From: Actinophytocola algeriensis | Lineage (GTDB): Bacteria > Actinomycetota > Actinomycetes > Mycobacteriales > Pseudonocardiaceae | Direction of reading: 5' to 3' | Assembly: GCF_014203735.1 (NCBI RefSeq) | Contig: NZ_JACHJQ010000002.1 | Span: 991,224-1,055,223, forward strand | Length of the DNA: 64,000 nucleotides | In this document: positions 33,593 to 43,102 of the stretch, piece after piece | Position numbering within the stretch: position 1 is the first letter of the stretch | Layout: every line of letters begins with the position of its first letter | Made by a program: the position numbers and the translations under genes | The notes under the pieces: generated by a model | Database searches by the model: none | Told to the model about the DNA's origin: nothing | Seen by the model: the letters and a program-made list of their open reading frames with translations, nothing else

Positions 33593-35098
33593 ATGAGATC
33601 CCTACGGCATGCCGCGATCGCGGTGACCGCACTCGTGGGCCTGGTCGCGACCACGGCATGTGGCGCCGATGCCGCGGACGGCGGCGGCGATGCGAGCGGA
33701 GGGGAGATCGCGGTTGCCGGGCAGTTCCCCACCGAGTCCATCGATCCCAACGGAACGCTGGCCATCGACGGCGGCACCCGGGTCGCATCGATGCAGTTGT
33801 ACAGCCCGTTGCTGGAAACGATCGGCCCGGGCGAGTTCGACCCCAAGGCCGCGGAGAGCTGGGAGATCAACGACACCGCGACGGAGTTCACCTTCACGTT
33901 GCGCGACGGGATCACCTTCTCCGACGGCTCCCCGATCACCGGCCAGGACGTGGCCGCGTCGTTCGAGCGCACGGTCGCGGCCAAGAGCCCGTTCTCGGCG
34001 AACTTCGTCGACGTCGGTGTCACGGCGACCGACGACACGGTGACGTTCACACCGGCCGAACCAGATCCGGCTCTGCCTGCCAAGCTGACCGGGGTCATGA
34101 TCACCCCGGCCGACGCCACCGAGGACAGCTACCTGGACAAGCCGGTGACCTCGGGTCCGTTCAAGGTGGAGTCGTTCACCCCCGGCGGAGACCTCGTCAT
34201 GGTCCCCAACGACAAGTACTGGGGAGACAAGCCGAAGCTCGACCGGCTCACCATCCGGTCCATCCCCGAGGTCGCCGCGCGGGTCACGGCTCTGGAGACC
34301 GGTGAGCTCGACGTCATCTGGGGTATCTCCGACGACCAGGTGACGCAGTTGAACGGCAACTCCGAGGTCAAGGTCGTGTCCGCGACCGGTTCCGCTGTCA
34401 TCACCATGTGGATGAACGCCTCGACGCCGGCGTTGGGGAAGGCCGAGGTGCGGCGGGCGCTGTGGCAGGCGGTCGACTTCGACAAGAAGATCAAGGCGCT
34501 CTACCCGGAAAGCGGTGAGCCCGCCGACTCGGTCGTCGGCCCCACGGTGTTCGGCTACGCACCGCAGGAGCCCGTGGCCTACGACCCCGACGCGGCGAAG
34601 CAGGCGCTCGCCGACGCGGGGTTCGACTTCGACACGACGTTGCGCTTCCACTTCTCACAGGCGCAGTTCCGGCAGTGGGTGGACTCGGTCGTGTCCGATC
34701 TCGCGGCCATCGGCGTGAAGGCCGAGGCACTGGAGAAGGAACAGGCCGTCTACACCGAGGATCTGCTGGCGCTGAACTGGGACATCAACATCCAGCAGGT
34801 CGGCACGCTCGGGCTGGACGCCTCGTACAACCTCGGCCGGCTCTACACCTGCGCCGCGGAGCGGACCGGGTACTGCAACCCGGAGCTGGACACCATCCTG
34901 AAGCGGGCGGGCACCTCCGTCGACCCGGAGGAGCGGAAGGCGGCCTACGCCGACGCGACCGAGCTGATCTGGAACGAGGCCGTGGGCATGTTCCCCATGT
35001 TCGCCAAGAACCTCTTCGCCACCCGTGCGTCGGTGTCCGGCTTCGAACCCGACGGTGAGGGACTGCCGCGCTTCGACTCGGTCTCGATTGATGAGTGA
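33593..35098 (+). CDS. ABC importer substrate-binding lipoprotein (SBP_bac_5)
   Basis: 501 residues. Signal peptide ending LVGLVATTACGAD, with the cysteine as the probable lipidation site (the residue before it is Ala; the -3 position is Thr, less typical). The mature chain follows the family 5 pattern: GTRVASMQLYSPLLETIGPG, ESWEINDTATEFTFTLRDGI, TFSDGSPITGQDVAASFERT, DKPVTSGPFKVESFTPGGDL, then VRRALWQAVDFDKKIKALYP. This family binds peptides, nickel or oligosaccharides; context favours an oligosaccharide. The gene is followed by the two ATPases, the first starting before this stop. Confidence 0.93.
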   Translation: MRSLRHAAIAVTALVGLVATTACGADAADGGGDASGGEIAVAGQFPTESIDPNGTLAIDGGTRVASMQLYSPLLETIGPGEFDPKAAESWEINDTATEFTFTLRDGITFSDGSPITGQDVAASFERTVAAKSPFSANFVDVGVTATDDTVTFTPAEPDPALPAKLTGVMITPADATEDSYLDKPVTSGPFKVESFTPGGDLVMVPNDKYWGDKPKLDRLTIRSIPEVAARVTALETGELDVIWGISDDQVTQLNGNSEVKVVSATGSAVITMWMNASTPALGKAEVRRALWQAVDFDKKIKALYPESGEPADSVVGPTVFGYAPQEPVAYDPDAAKQALADAGFDFDTTLRFHFSQAQFRQWVDSVVSDLAAIGVKAEALEKEQAVYTEDLLALNWDINIQQVGTLGLDASYNLGRLYTCAAERTGYCNPELDTILKRAGTSVDPEERKAAYADATELIWNEAVGMFPMFAKNLFATRASVSGFEPDGEGLPRFDSVSIDE

Positions 35099-36167
35099 CA
35101 GGCACCCGGTGCCGACGCGCACGACGGCGACGATGTCGGACCGTGCACCGGAGCGGGCTCAGCGATCCTCCGCTGGGCCCCTCCGGGTCAGGGGTCTGAC
35201 GATCGCGCTGCCCGGCCAACGTGGCACGGCCGACGTCGTCGACGACGTCTCCTTCGACGTGCTGGAAGGGCGCACGACGGGCCTGATCGGTGAGTCCGGG
35301 AGCGGGAAGTCGCTCACGGCGATGGCGTTGGTCGGCCTGATCCCCGACACCGGTGTGGCGAGCGGGCAGGTGCTCCTGGGAGACGAGAACCTGCTCACGG
35401 CGGGCCGGGCGCGGATGCGGCAGGTCCGCGGTGCGGAGATCTCGGTCGTGTTCCAGGACCCGTCGACCGCGCTCAACCCGACCATGACCATCGGTGACCA
35501 GGTCGGCGAGATCCTGCGGGGCCGGGGGCTGTCCCGGCGCCAGGCGCGGGAGCGGGCCGCGGACCTTCTCGACCACGTCGGAATCCCGGACGCGGCGGGA
35601 CGCGTCGGCGCCTACCCGCACGAGTTCTCCGGCGGGATGCGGCAACGCGCGATGATCGCCCTGGCGCTGGCGGGCAGGCCGAGGTTCGTCCTCGCCGACG
35701 AGCCGACGACCGCGCTGGACGTCACCGTGCAGGCCAGGATCCTCGACCTGCTCGCTCGCTTACGCGACGAGGACAACCTGTCCATGCTGCTGGTCAGCCA
35801 CGACCTGCGGGTGATGTCGCACGTCGCCGACGACCTCGTCGTCATGTACGCGGGCCGGGTCTGTGAGCGCGGCGGGGCGAAAGCGGTGCTCAACCGGCCA
35901 CTCCATCCCTACACCGACGCGCTGGTGCGCAGTGTTCCCTCGGTGCGGGTCAGGTCGGCGATCGCCGACCCGCTACCGGGCAGCCCCGCCAACCCGTTCG
36001 ACCGGCCGACCGGCTGCCCGTTCAACCCGCGCTGTCCGCGTGCGGAGGACCGGTGCAGGACGGAGGTGCCGCCGCTGCGCGAGGTCGAGCCCGGGCGTTT
36101 CAGCGCGTGTCACTTCGCGGAGCTTGCGGAGCGAACATCGGACACAGCCGCGGAGGACCTGCTATGA
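35091..36167 (+). CDS. ABC importer ATPase 1 (DppD/OppD type)
   Basis: 358 residues from ATG 35091, which overlaps the stop of the binding-protein gene. Walker A GESGSGKS, signature FSGGMRQRAMIALALAGRPR, Walker B VLADEPTTALDVT and switch histidine VSHDLRVM. The C-terminal oligopeptide-transporter extension with cysteines (TGCPFNPRCPRAEDRC) is present, as in DppD/OppD proteins where it often binds an iron-sulfur cluster. Confidence 0.94.
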   Translation: MSDRHPVPTRTTATMSDRAPERAQRSSAGPLRVRGLTIALPGQRGTADVVDDVSFDVLEGRTTGLIGESGSGKSLTAMALVGLIPDTGVASGQVLLGDENLLTAGRARMRQVRGAEISVVFQDPSTALNPTMTIGDQVGEILRGRGLSRRQARERAADLLDHVGIPDAAGRVGAYPHEFSGGMRQRAMIALALAGRPRFVLADEPTTALDVTVQARILDLLARLRDEDNLSMLLVSHDLRVMSHVADDLVVMYAGRVCERGGAKAVLNRPLHPYTDALVRSVPSVRVRSAIADPLPGSPANPFDRPTGCPFNPRCPRAEDRCRTEVPPLREVEPGRFSACHFAELAERTSDTAAEDLL

Positions 36168-36979
36168 CGGCTCGCACCGGCCTGCGGATCACCGATCTCA
36201 CCGTGACCTATCCGGGGCCCCGCACCAGTGGTTTCGGCCGCCGGTCGCCCATCACCGCGGTACGCGCCGTGAGCCTCGACGTCGCACCGGACGAGACCGT
36301 CGCGCTCGTCGGTGAGTCCGGGTCCGGGAAGTCCACGATCGCCCGCGCGATCGTCGGACTCGTGGCTCCGTCAGGCGGTGCCATCGAGTTCGACGGGACG
36401 TCGTTGCTGAACCAGCGTGACCGGTGGGCGCGGCGGAACATCGCGATGATCTTCCAGGACCCCCGGTCCGCGCTGAACCCGCGCATGTCGGCGGAGGCGT
36501 CCATCAGCGAGGCCTGGCAGGCACACCCCGAAGCAGCGCCGGAGGGCGTGCGCCGTGATCCTCGGCGACGGCGGGCGGCCGTGGTCGACCTGCTGGCCCA
36601 GGTCGGGCTCGACCCGGACGTCGCGGGGAAACGTCCGACGGCGTTGTCCGGTGGGCAGTGCCAGCGAGTCAGCATCGCTCGCGCGCTGGCGCTGCGTCCT
36701 CGGTTGCTCATCTGCGACGAGGCGGTGTCGGCGCTCGACGTCTCCGTCCAGGCACAGGTGCTGGCTCTGCTGGTGAGCGTGCGCGAGGCGCGCTCGCTCT
36801 CGATGCTCTTCATCACCCACGACCTCGGCGTCGTACGTCAGGTCGCCGACCGCGTCGCGGTCATGCGCCGCGGCGAGCTGGTCGAGAGCGCCGACGCGCA
36901 GACGCTGTTCGCGGACCCACGGCACGACTACACCAAGGAACTCCTCGCTGCCGCCGTCGACCTCGACGTGAGCAGCTGA
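36164..36979 (+). CDS. ABC importer ATPase 2 (DppF/OppF type)
   Basis: 271 residues. Walker A GESGSGKST, signature LSGGQCQRVSIARALALRPR, Walker B LLICDEAVSALDVS and switch FITHDLGVV. It starts four bases before the stop of ATPase 1 (ATGA). It is shorter than most DppF proteins because the C-terminal cysteine extension is absent, which is common for the second ATPase in actinobacteria. Completes a five-gene importer. Confidence 0.94.
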   Translation: MTARTGLRITDLTVTYPGPRTSGFGRRSPITAVRAVSLDVAPDETVALVGESGSGKSTIARAIVGLVAPSGGAIEFDGTSLLNQRDRWARRNIAMIFQDPRSALNPRMSAEASISEAWQAHPEAAPEGVRRDPRRRRAAVVDLLAQVGLDPDVAGKRPTALSGGQCQRVSIARALALRPRLLICDEAVSALDVSVQAQVLALLVSVREARSLSMLFITHDLGVVRQVADRVAVMRRGELVESADAQTLFADPRHDYTKELLAAAVDLDVSS

Positions 36980-37034
36980 CTCCCCGCAAGGCAAGTCCTC
37001 ATTCCCCAGTGGACCACCGTAAGGAGAAGGACAC

Positions 37035-38894
37035 GTGACCGATCGATTGAACCGGCGCATGATGCTCCGTTCCGCCGCAGGCGCAGGTGTCGTGGGCGTC
37101 GGCGGGCTCGCGCTCGGGGGCTCGGCACAGGCCGAGTCGGCACCACCGAGTCTGGTCAACGCCGATGGCTCGCCCGTCCTCACGCCCCAGCAGTTCGGCG
37201 CGGTCGGTGACGGAGAAGCCGACGACACCGCCGCCATCCAGGCCGCGATCAACGCCGCCCGGTCGCAGCTGAACAAGATCGTGGTCTTTCCGCCCGGGCT
37301 GTACAAGGTCACGTCCACCCTCGTGGTCGGCGACCACGAGTACGACACCCCCGGCGAGCACCTGAACCGGTTCGTGATGCGCGGGTACGGCATGTTCAGT
37401 GAGGAGCCGTCGAAGATCCGCTTCCACCACGACGGTGTCGGCATCCGGTGGGAGGCGTCGCTCGGCGGAATCCACGGCATGGCGTTCGACGCCCCGGTGA
37501 AGACGGCGAACAACGTCGGCATCCACGTCAAGAGGACCGCGAACACCGACGACACCGACGTCACGATCGTCGAGTGCTCGTTCCTGCGTTTCAACCGCGC
37601 GGTCGTGAGCGTGGGCCGCGGTTTCTCGTTCACGCAGAACAAGGTCGCCGTCTGCACGACGGGCATCGACATCTCCTGGCCGACGGAAGGGACAGACGGG
37701 GTACCCGACTCCGTCCACTTCCCGCCCTACGGCCTGCGCAAATGGCTGATCACCGACAACCACTTCCACTCGAACTTCGACGCGATCGTGTTCAACGACG
37801 CCCCCGACGCCGACTTCCGCGGCGCGGTGATCAGCAACAACCTGCTCGACATCGGCCGCAGGCTGTTCAAGGGCTGCCTCACCAACTCGACCATCAGCGG
37901 CAACGTGATCGAGAACGGCACCGGGAACGCGATCATCCAGATCGACGCGGGCGGCCACAACCTCACCATCACCGGCAACGTGATCGGCGGGTTCGACACC
38001 ACGCCGGGAGCGTGGACGCCGCCCCTCTACGCGATCCAGTTCACCGGCGGGGTGTCCGCGAAGAACGTCACGATCTCGGCGAACTCGTTCAACTGGATCC
38101 GCGGGTCCGCGATCGGGTTCGACCAGGCCGCCGACAAGGTCAGCATCACGAACAACTCGTTCGACAACTGGAACCTGGGCAGCTCGCCTGCCCACGGAGC
38201 CATCCTCGCGAAGGCCGACGCCACCCGGTTCGCGATCCTCGGCAACGTGTTCTCTGGCGGCCCGAGGCCCGACGGGCTGCCGGTCCGGGTCTCGGGCAAG
38301 CTGGCCGCGTCCAACGTGGTCGGCAACGCGTCCCCGCAAGCCGGGTTGGTCAGCGCCGGGTCGATCGGTGCCGACTCGTTCGTGGAGTCCACACCGGGCC
38401 GGTTCACCAGGCTCGAGCTGACCGCCGCGAAGGACGCCGCGGTGCGCGTCCTCAGCACGGCCACGACCGATGTCGCCGCCGGCAACACCTATGGCGGCTA
38501 CCTGGTCCAGAGCGCGCTGCCGGAGGGGTCGGGCCCCGGTGTCAAGGGCGGTGTCGAGGTGGTCGCGGTGAACGCGTCCGGTTCGGCGGCCACCAACCTC
38601 CTGTGCGCCACGAACTCCACGAACGAGGTGGTTTCGTTCCAGGCCAGCGTCGCGGGTCTGGTTCCGCCGACGGACAACGCCCGTGACATCGGCAGCGCGG
38701 ACGCGAGCATCCGCACCGTGTACACCCACGCCACCCGGCTGCGCCCGTACAAGGCCGCGAACCTTCCCCCGGCCGCGGACGCGCGCGGCGCGCTGATCAA
38801 CGTCGACGACGGTCACGACGGCAAACCGTGCCTGGCGATGTCCGACGGCAAGTCGTGGCGCCGCGTGCCCCTGGGGAACTCCATCAATGGGTGA
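37035..38894 (+). CDS. Tat-exported right-handed beta-helix protein 1 (lyase-like)
   Basis: 619 residues. Twin-arginine signal NRRMMLRSAAGAGVVGVGGL ending AQA. Residues ~50-110 match the pectate-lyase-3/GH28-like N-terminus (QFGAVGDGEADDTAAIQAAI, IVVFPPGLYKV). The body contains repeated N-x-(I/V)-x-x-(N)-x-(F/I) coils (ISNNLLDIGRRLFKG, ISGNVIENGTGNAI, ITGNVIGGFD, ISANSFNWIRG, ITNNSFDNWNLG) of a parallel beta helix. The last ~110 residues (DNARDIGSADASIRTVYTHA, LAMSDGKSWRRVPLG) resemble phage tail-fibre ends. It is paralogous to the protein at 43095. Likely a secreted polysaccharide lyase or hydrolase; catalytic residues not identified. Confidence 0.85.
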   Translation: MTDRLNRRMMLRSAAGAGVVGVGGLALGGSAQAESAPPSLVNADGSPVLTPQQFGAVGDGEADDTAAIQAAINAARSQLNKIVVFPPGLYKVTSTLVVGDHEYDTPGEHLNRFVMRGYGMFSEEPSKIRFHHDGVGIRWEASLGGIHGMAFDAPVKTANNVGIHVKRTANTDDTDVTIVECSFLRFNRAVVSVGRGFSFTQNKVAVCTTGIDISWPTEGTDGVPDSVHFPPYGLRKWLITDNHFHSNFDAIVFNDAPDADFRGAVISNNLLDIGRRLFKGCLTNSTISGNVIENGTGNAIIQIDAGGHNLTITGNVIGGFDTTPGAWTPPLYAIQFTGGVSAKNVTISANSFNWIRGSAIGFDQAADKVSITNNSFDNWNLGSSPAHGAILAKADATRFAILGNVFSGGPRPDGLPVRVSGKLAASNVVGNASPQAGLVSAGSIGADSFVESTPGRFTRLELTAAKDAAVRVLSTATTDVAAGNTYGGYLVQSALPEGSGPGVKGGVEVVAVNASGSAATNLLCATNSTNEVVSFQASVAGLVPPTDNARDIGSADASIRTVYTHATRLRPYKAANLPPAADARGALINVDDGHDGKPCLAMSDGKSWRRVPLGNSING

Positions 38895-40551
38895 CGACGT
38901 GACCTCGGCACCGTGGTGGCGGGACGCGGTGATCTATCAGCTCTACATCCAGTCGTTCGCCGACGGCAACGCCGACGGCATCGGCGACATCGCCGGGCTG
39001 CGCGGCAGAATCGGCTACCTGTCGGCTCTCGGCGTCGACGCCGTCTGGATCACGCCGTGGTTCCGCTCACCACTGCGCGACGCGGGCTACGACGTCTCCG
39101 ACTACCGCGCCATCCATCCCCGGTACGGGTCCGTGGCCGAGGGCCGGGAGCTGATCGAGGAATGTCACGCGGCCGGGATCCGGGTCGTGCTCGACATCGT
39201 CCCCAACCACACCTCGTCCGATCACCCGTGGTTCGTCGAGGCGCTGCGCTCGCCACCCGGGTCCGCGGCACGTGCCCGCTACCACTTCCGCGCCGGGCAG
39301 GACGATGGACAGCGTCCGCCCAACGACTGGCTGAGCGTGTTCGGCGGTCCTGCCTGGACACGCGTCGAGGACGGCGAGTGGTACCTGCACCTGTTCGACT
39401 CCTCGCAGCCCGATCTCAACTGGGACAACGAGGACGTGCGGGCGGAGTTCGAGGACATCCTGCGTTTCTGGTTCGACCTCGGTGTCGACGGGTTCCGGAT
39501 CGACGTGGCCACCGCGCTGGTCAAGGCGCCGGGGCTACCGGATCTCGGGTATCCCGACGGTGCGTTCCTCGCCGACCTGACGCGGCCGGACCACCCGCAC
39601 CGAGACCGCGACGAGGTCCACGCCATCTACCGCGACTGGCGAAAGCTGGCCGACTCCTACGACCCGCCGCGCATGTTCGCGGCGGAGGCGTGGCTCGACG
39701 ACGCGGACCGGCTGTCGCGGTACGTCCGGCCCGACGAGCTGCACACCACGTTGAACCTCTACTACCTGAAGTCGGCGTGGACCGCGGCGGACATGCGCCG
39801 CGCCATCGACGCCTCGATCGCGGCCACGTCGTCGGTCGGGGCACCCACCACGTGGGGTCTGTCCAACCACGACGTCGAACGGGTCGCCACCCGGTACGGC
39901 CGCGCCGACACCAGTCGTCGCTCCGGCATGTCCGGGCCCGAGCTGGGGCCGGTCGACGAGCGGCTGGGCCGCCGCCGGGCAAGGGCCGCGGCGCTGCTGA
40001 CGCTCGCCTTGCCTGGCAGTGTGTACCTCTACCAGGGCGACGAGCTCGGGCTGACCGATGTGGACGTGCCGGAGCACGCACGGCAGGACCCCATCTGGAT
40101 CCGGTCCGGGGGCAGGCGCCCGGGCCGGGACGGCGCCCGGGTTCCGTTGCCGTGGACCGAAGACGGCAGCTCGTACGGGTTCGGCGACAACGGGGCCTGG
40201 CTGCCGCAGCCCGCGGGGTGGGGAACCCATGCGGTGTCGGTCCAGGACGGCGGTGACTCCTCGTTCCTGGAGCTGTACCGGGCCGCGTTGGCACTTCGGC
40301 GCTCCCACCCGGCGTTGGGTGGCACGAGCGACCTGCACTGGTGCGACGCGCCACGCGACGACGTTCTGGTGTTCACCCGCGCGCCCGGCTTCGGCTGCGT
40401 CGTCAACTTCGGCTCGGCACCGGCGCCCATCCCCCTTCGCGGCCGCGTCCTCCTGTCCAGTGCCAACAGCGATGTCGATGGCGAGGTCCAGCCCCACAGC
40501 GCGGTCTGGCTGACGCTCGATCCCACAAGTGAGGAAAGCAGCACGACGTGA
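38887..40551 (+). CDS. GH13 alpha-glucosidase/alpha-amylase-family enzyme
   Basis: 554 residues, no signal peptide, so intracellular. GH13 regions: AVIYQLYIQSFADGNADGIG; DIVPNHTSSDHPWF (region I); GVDGFRIDVATAL (nucleophile Asp); MFAAEAWLDD (acid/base Glu); WGLSNHDVER (transition-state Asp). This resembles oligo-1,6-glucosidases and alpha-glucosidases (GH13 subfamilies 23/30-like). The start overlaps the preceding gene by eight bases. It probably splits an imported alpha-linked oligosaccharide, which implies the target glycan includes an alpha-glucosidic bond. Confidence 0.93.
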   Translation: MGDDVTSAPWWRDAVIYQLYIQSFADGNADGIGDIAGLRGRIGYLSALGVDAVWITPWFRSPLRDAGYDVSDYRAIHPRYGSVAEGRELIEECHAAGIRVVLDIVPNHTSSDHPWFVEALRSPPGSAARARYHFRAGQDDGQRPPNDWLSVFGGPAWTRVEDGEWYLHLFDSSQPDLNWDNEDVRAEFEDILRFWFDLGVDGFRIDVATALVKAPGLPDLGYPDGAFLADLTRPDHPHRDRDEVHAIYRDWRKLADSYDPPRMFAAEAWLDDADRLSRYVRPDELHTTLNLYYLKSAWTAADMRRAIDASIAATSSVGAPTTWGLSNHDVERVATRYGRADTSRRSGMSGPELGPVDERLGRRRARAAALLTLALPGSVYLYQGDELGLTDVDVPEHARQDPIWIRSGGRRPGRDGARVPLPWTEDGSSYGFGDNGAWLPQPAGWGTHAVSVQDGGDSSFLELYRAALALRRSHPALGGTSDLHWCDAPRDDVLVFTRAPGFGCVVNFGSAPAPIPLRGRVLLSSANSDVDGEVQPHSAVWLTLDPTSEESSTT

Positions 40552-42161
40552 CGGATGAACATGGGACCAGCACGGACGTTCTGATCGTCGGGGGCGGTGT
40601 CGGCGGTGTCGCCGCGGCGCTCGCGGCGTTGCGCCGTGGCCGGTCGGTGATCGTGACCGAGGAGTACGACTGGCTCGGTGGCCAGCTCACCAGCCAGGCC
40701 GTCCCGCCGGACGAGCACAAGTGGATCGAGCAGTTCGGCTGCACGCGCGGCTACCGCGCGTTCCGGGAGGGCGTTCGGGACTACTACCGCACGTGGTACC
40801 CGCTGACGGGAGCCGCGCGACGGCAACCGGACCTGAACCCGGGGCTGGGCCGGGTGAGCCGCCTCTGTCACGAGCCGAGGGTCGCCGTCGCGGTGCTGGA
40901 GGGAATGCTGGCGCCGTACCGCTCGGCGGGGAAACTGCGGACGCTGACCGGTTGTCGTCCCGTCGCGGCACACGTCGACGGCGACCGGATCACGGCCGTG
41001 ACGGTCGCGTCACGCGCCGGCGACGAGCTGACCATCGAGGCGCCGTACGTCCTCGACGCCACCGAGCTCGGTGACCTGCTGCCGCTGGCGGGCGTCGAGC
41101 ACGTCATCGGCTTCGAGTCGCGGGCCGAGACCGGCGAGCCGAGTGCGCCGGGCGAGGCACAGCCGCTCAACCAGCAGGCGTTCTCGTGGGTGTTCGCCGT
41201 GGAGCACCACGACGGCGCGGACTTCACCATCGACCGGCCGGACACGTACGGCTTCTGGCGGGAGTACCGGCCGGACTACTGGCCCGACCGCATGCTCAGC
41301 CTCACCGCACCGCACCCGAGGACGCTCGAGGCGACGCCCAGGACGTTCGTGCCGCATCCGTTGGCCGGCCCGATCGTCGCCGACCAGAGCAAGGACGGCG
41401 GCGACATCGACCTGTGGCTGTTCCGCCGCATCTTCGCGCGGGAGCAGTACGTGCCGGGTTTCGCGGCCAGCGACATCACCGTCGTCAACTGGCCGATGAT
41501 CGACTATCTCCCCGGGCCGCTGCTCGGGGTCACCGACGACGAGCGTGCCAAGCACCTGGAGGGCGCCAGGCAGCTCTCGTTCAGCATGCTGTACTGGCTG
41601 CAGACCGAGGCGCCGCGGCCCGACGGCGGCACCGGCTGGCCAGGGCTGCGGATGCGGCCCGACGTGATGGGCACCGACGACGGCCTGGCCATGGCGCCCT
41701 ACATCCGGGAGTCCCGCCGGATCCGCGCACAGACCACGATCGTCGAGCAGGACCTGTCGATGACGGTGCGCGGCGACGCGGGCGCGGTGTCCTACCCGGA
41801 CACGGTCGGTGTGGGCATGTACCGGATCGACCTCCATCCCTCCACCGGTGGCGACAACTACCTCGACGTGCCGAGCAGTCCGTTCCAGATCCCGCTCGGC
41901 GCGCTGCTGCCGGTCCGGATGGGCAACCTCCTCGCCGCCGGGAAGAACATCGGCACGACCCACATCACCAACGGCTGCTACCGGCTTCATCCGGTCGAGT
42001 GGAACATCGGCGAGGCCGCCGGCGCGCTCGCGGCGCACTGCCTGGCCAACTCCCTGACGCCGCACCAGGTCCGTGCCGACGAAGGCAGGCTCGCGACGTT
42101 CCAGCGGGAGCTCCAGGCCGACGGGGTCGAGCTGGCGTGGCCCGACGTGAAGGGTTACTGA
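40548..42161 (+). CDS. FAD-dependent oxidoreductase (FAD_oxidored, xanthan-lyase-associated type)
   Basis: 537 residues. N-terminal dinucleotide fold DVLIVGGGVGGVAAALAALR followed by TEEYDWLGGQLTSQAVPPDE, the standard opening of the PF12831-type group; later YVLDATELGDLLPLAGVEHV and LLPVRMGNLLAAGKNIGTTH close the FAD domain. These flavoproteins recur in bacterial glycan loci where they may oxidise a sugar or deoxy-sugar acid; the exact reaction is unknown. GTG start overlaps the preceding stop, and its own stop overlaps the next start (TGATG). Confidence 0.85.
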   Translation: MTDEHGTSTDVLIVGGGVGGVAAALAALRRGRSVIVTEEYDWLGGQLTSQAVPPDEHKWIEQFGCTRGYRAFREGVRDYYRTWYPLTGAARRQPDLNPGLGRVSRLCHEPRVAVAVLEGMLAPYRSAGKLRTLTGCRPVAAHVDGDRITAVTVASRAGDELTIEAPYVLDATELGDLLPLAGVEHVIGFESRAETGEPSAPGEAQPLNQQAFSWVFAVEHHDGADFTIDRPDTYGFWREYRPDYWPDRMLSLTAPHPRTLEATPRTFVPHPLAGPIVADQSKDGGDIDLWLFRRIFAREQYVPGFAASDITVVNWPMIDYLPGPLLGVTDDERAKHLEGARQLSFSMLYWLQTEAPRPDGGTGWPGLRMRPDVMGTDDGLAMAPYIRESRRIRAQTTIVEQDLSMTVRGDAGAVSYPDTVGVGMYRIDLHPSTGGDNYLDVPSSPFQIPLGALLPVRMGNLLAAGKNIGTTHITNGCYRLHPVEWNIGEAAGALAAHCLANSLTPHQVRADEGRLATFQRELQADGVELAWPDVKGY

Positions 42162-43102
42162 TGCACCGCACCGGCACGGAGCTGCTCTCCGGCGTGACCG
42201 TGCCGCTCGTGACCCCGATGGAGCCCGGCGGCACACCATCGGCCGCGGCGGCGGGCGCGCTCCTCGACGCGCTGCACGGTGCGGGCATCCACCGGCTGAT
42301 GCTGCTCGGCAGCAACGGCGAGGGCCCGCTGATCCCGGCCAGGTGGCTCGCGCCGTTCGTCGAGGGCGTGATCGCACGCTGGCGGTCCCTGTGTGGTTCG
42401 TCGGGCGTGGTGACGGTGAACGTGACGGCGCCGGGCACCGCGGAGGCACTGGACCGCGCGGCGGTCGCGGTGGCGGCCGGCGCGGACGCACTGGTCATGA
42501 GCCCGCCGATCTACTTCCACCACCGCGAGGACGAGATCGTCGACCACTACGCCGCCCTCGCGGGCACCGGGCTGCCGGTGATCGCCTACAACGCGCCGCG
42601 CTACAGCAACCCGATCACCCCCGCCGTGCTGGACGGGCTGCTGGCGCTGGGCGACGTCGTCGGCGTCAAGGACAGCTCCGGTGACCTGGAATGGTTGGCA
42701 CACCTCGTGGAGCGCGCCAGGGACCGCCCGGGTTTCGCGGTCAGCCAGGGCGCGGAGACGCAGCTCGCCGCCGCGCTCGACCTCGGGGCGGACGGCATCA
42801 CCCCCGGCGTCGCCAACCTCGCGCCAAAACTGTCCCTGCGACTGGTCGCCGCGCACGCGGCGGGCGACCGCGCGGAGGTGACACGGCTCCAGGACCGGAT
42901 CACCGGGCTCACGAAGCTCCACACGATCCGGCCCGGCACACCGGCGGTCAAGGAAATCCTCGCGCAGCGCTCTCTCTGCCCGCCCCACGTCGCGCCTCCC
43001 CTGCGCCAGTGCACCACGGCCCAGGGCGCGGAACTCAGGAAATTCATGGCTCCACACGAGGCTCAGCTCATTCACCCGACGAACGGACAGCAGCATGGGT
43101 AA
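42161..43102 (+). CDS. DapA/NanA-family class I aldolase or dehydratase
   Basis: 313 residues. Dihydrodipicolinate synthase/N-acetylneuraminate lyase superfamily TIM barrel: GVTVPLVTPMEPGGTPSAAA, GSNGEGPL (in place of GTTGE), PVIAYNAPRYSNPITPAV with the catalytic tyrosine, and VVGVKDSSGDLEWL with the Schiff-base lysine. In glycan loci members usually split 2-keto-3-deoxy sugar acids, which would follow a polysaccharide lyase or oxidase step. The C-terminal ~30 residues extend past the normal fold and overlap the next gene's start. Confidence 0.88.
   Translation: MHRTGTELLSGVTVPLVTPMEPGGTPSAAAAGALLDALHGAGIHRLMLLGSNGEGPLIPARWLAPFVEGVIARWRSLCGSSGVVTVNVTAPGTAEALDRAAVAVAAGADALVMSPPIYFHHREDEIVDHYAALAGTGLPVIAYNAPRYSNPITPAVLDGLLALGDVVGVKDSSGDLEWLAHLVERARDRPGFAVSQGAETQLAAALDLGADGITPGVANLAPKLSLRLVAAHAAGDRAEVTRLQDRITGLTKLHTIRPGTPAVKEILAQRSLCPPHVAPPLRQCTTAQGAELRKFMAPHEAQLIHPTNGQQHG

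Noticed and set aside
30382-36979. Dipeptide/nickel uptake operon
   Set aside because: The importer genes alone would fit this, but their place between LacI and glycan enzymes makes oligosaccharide import more likely.
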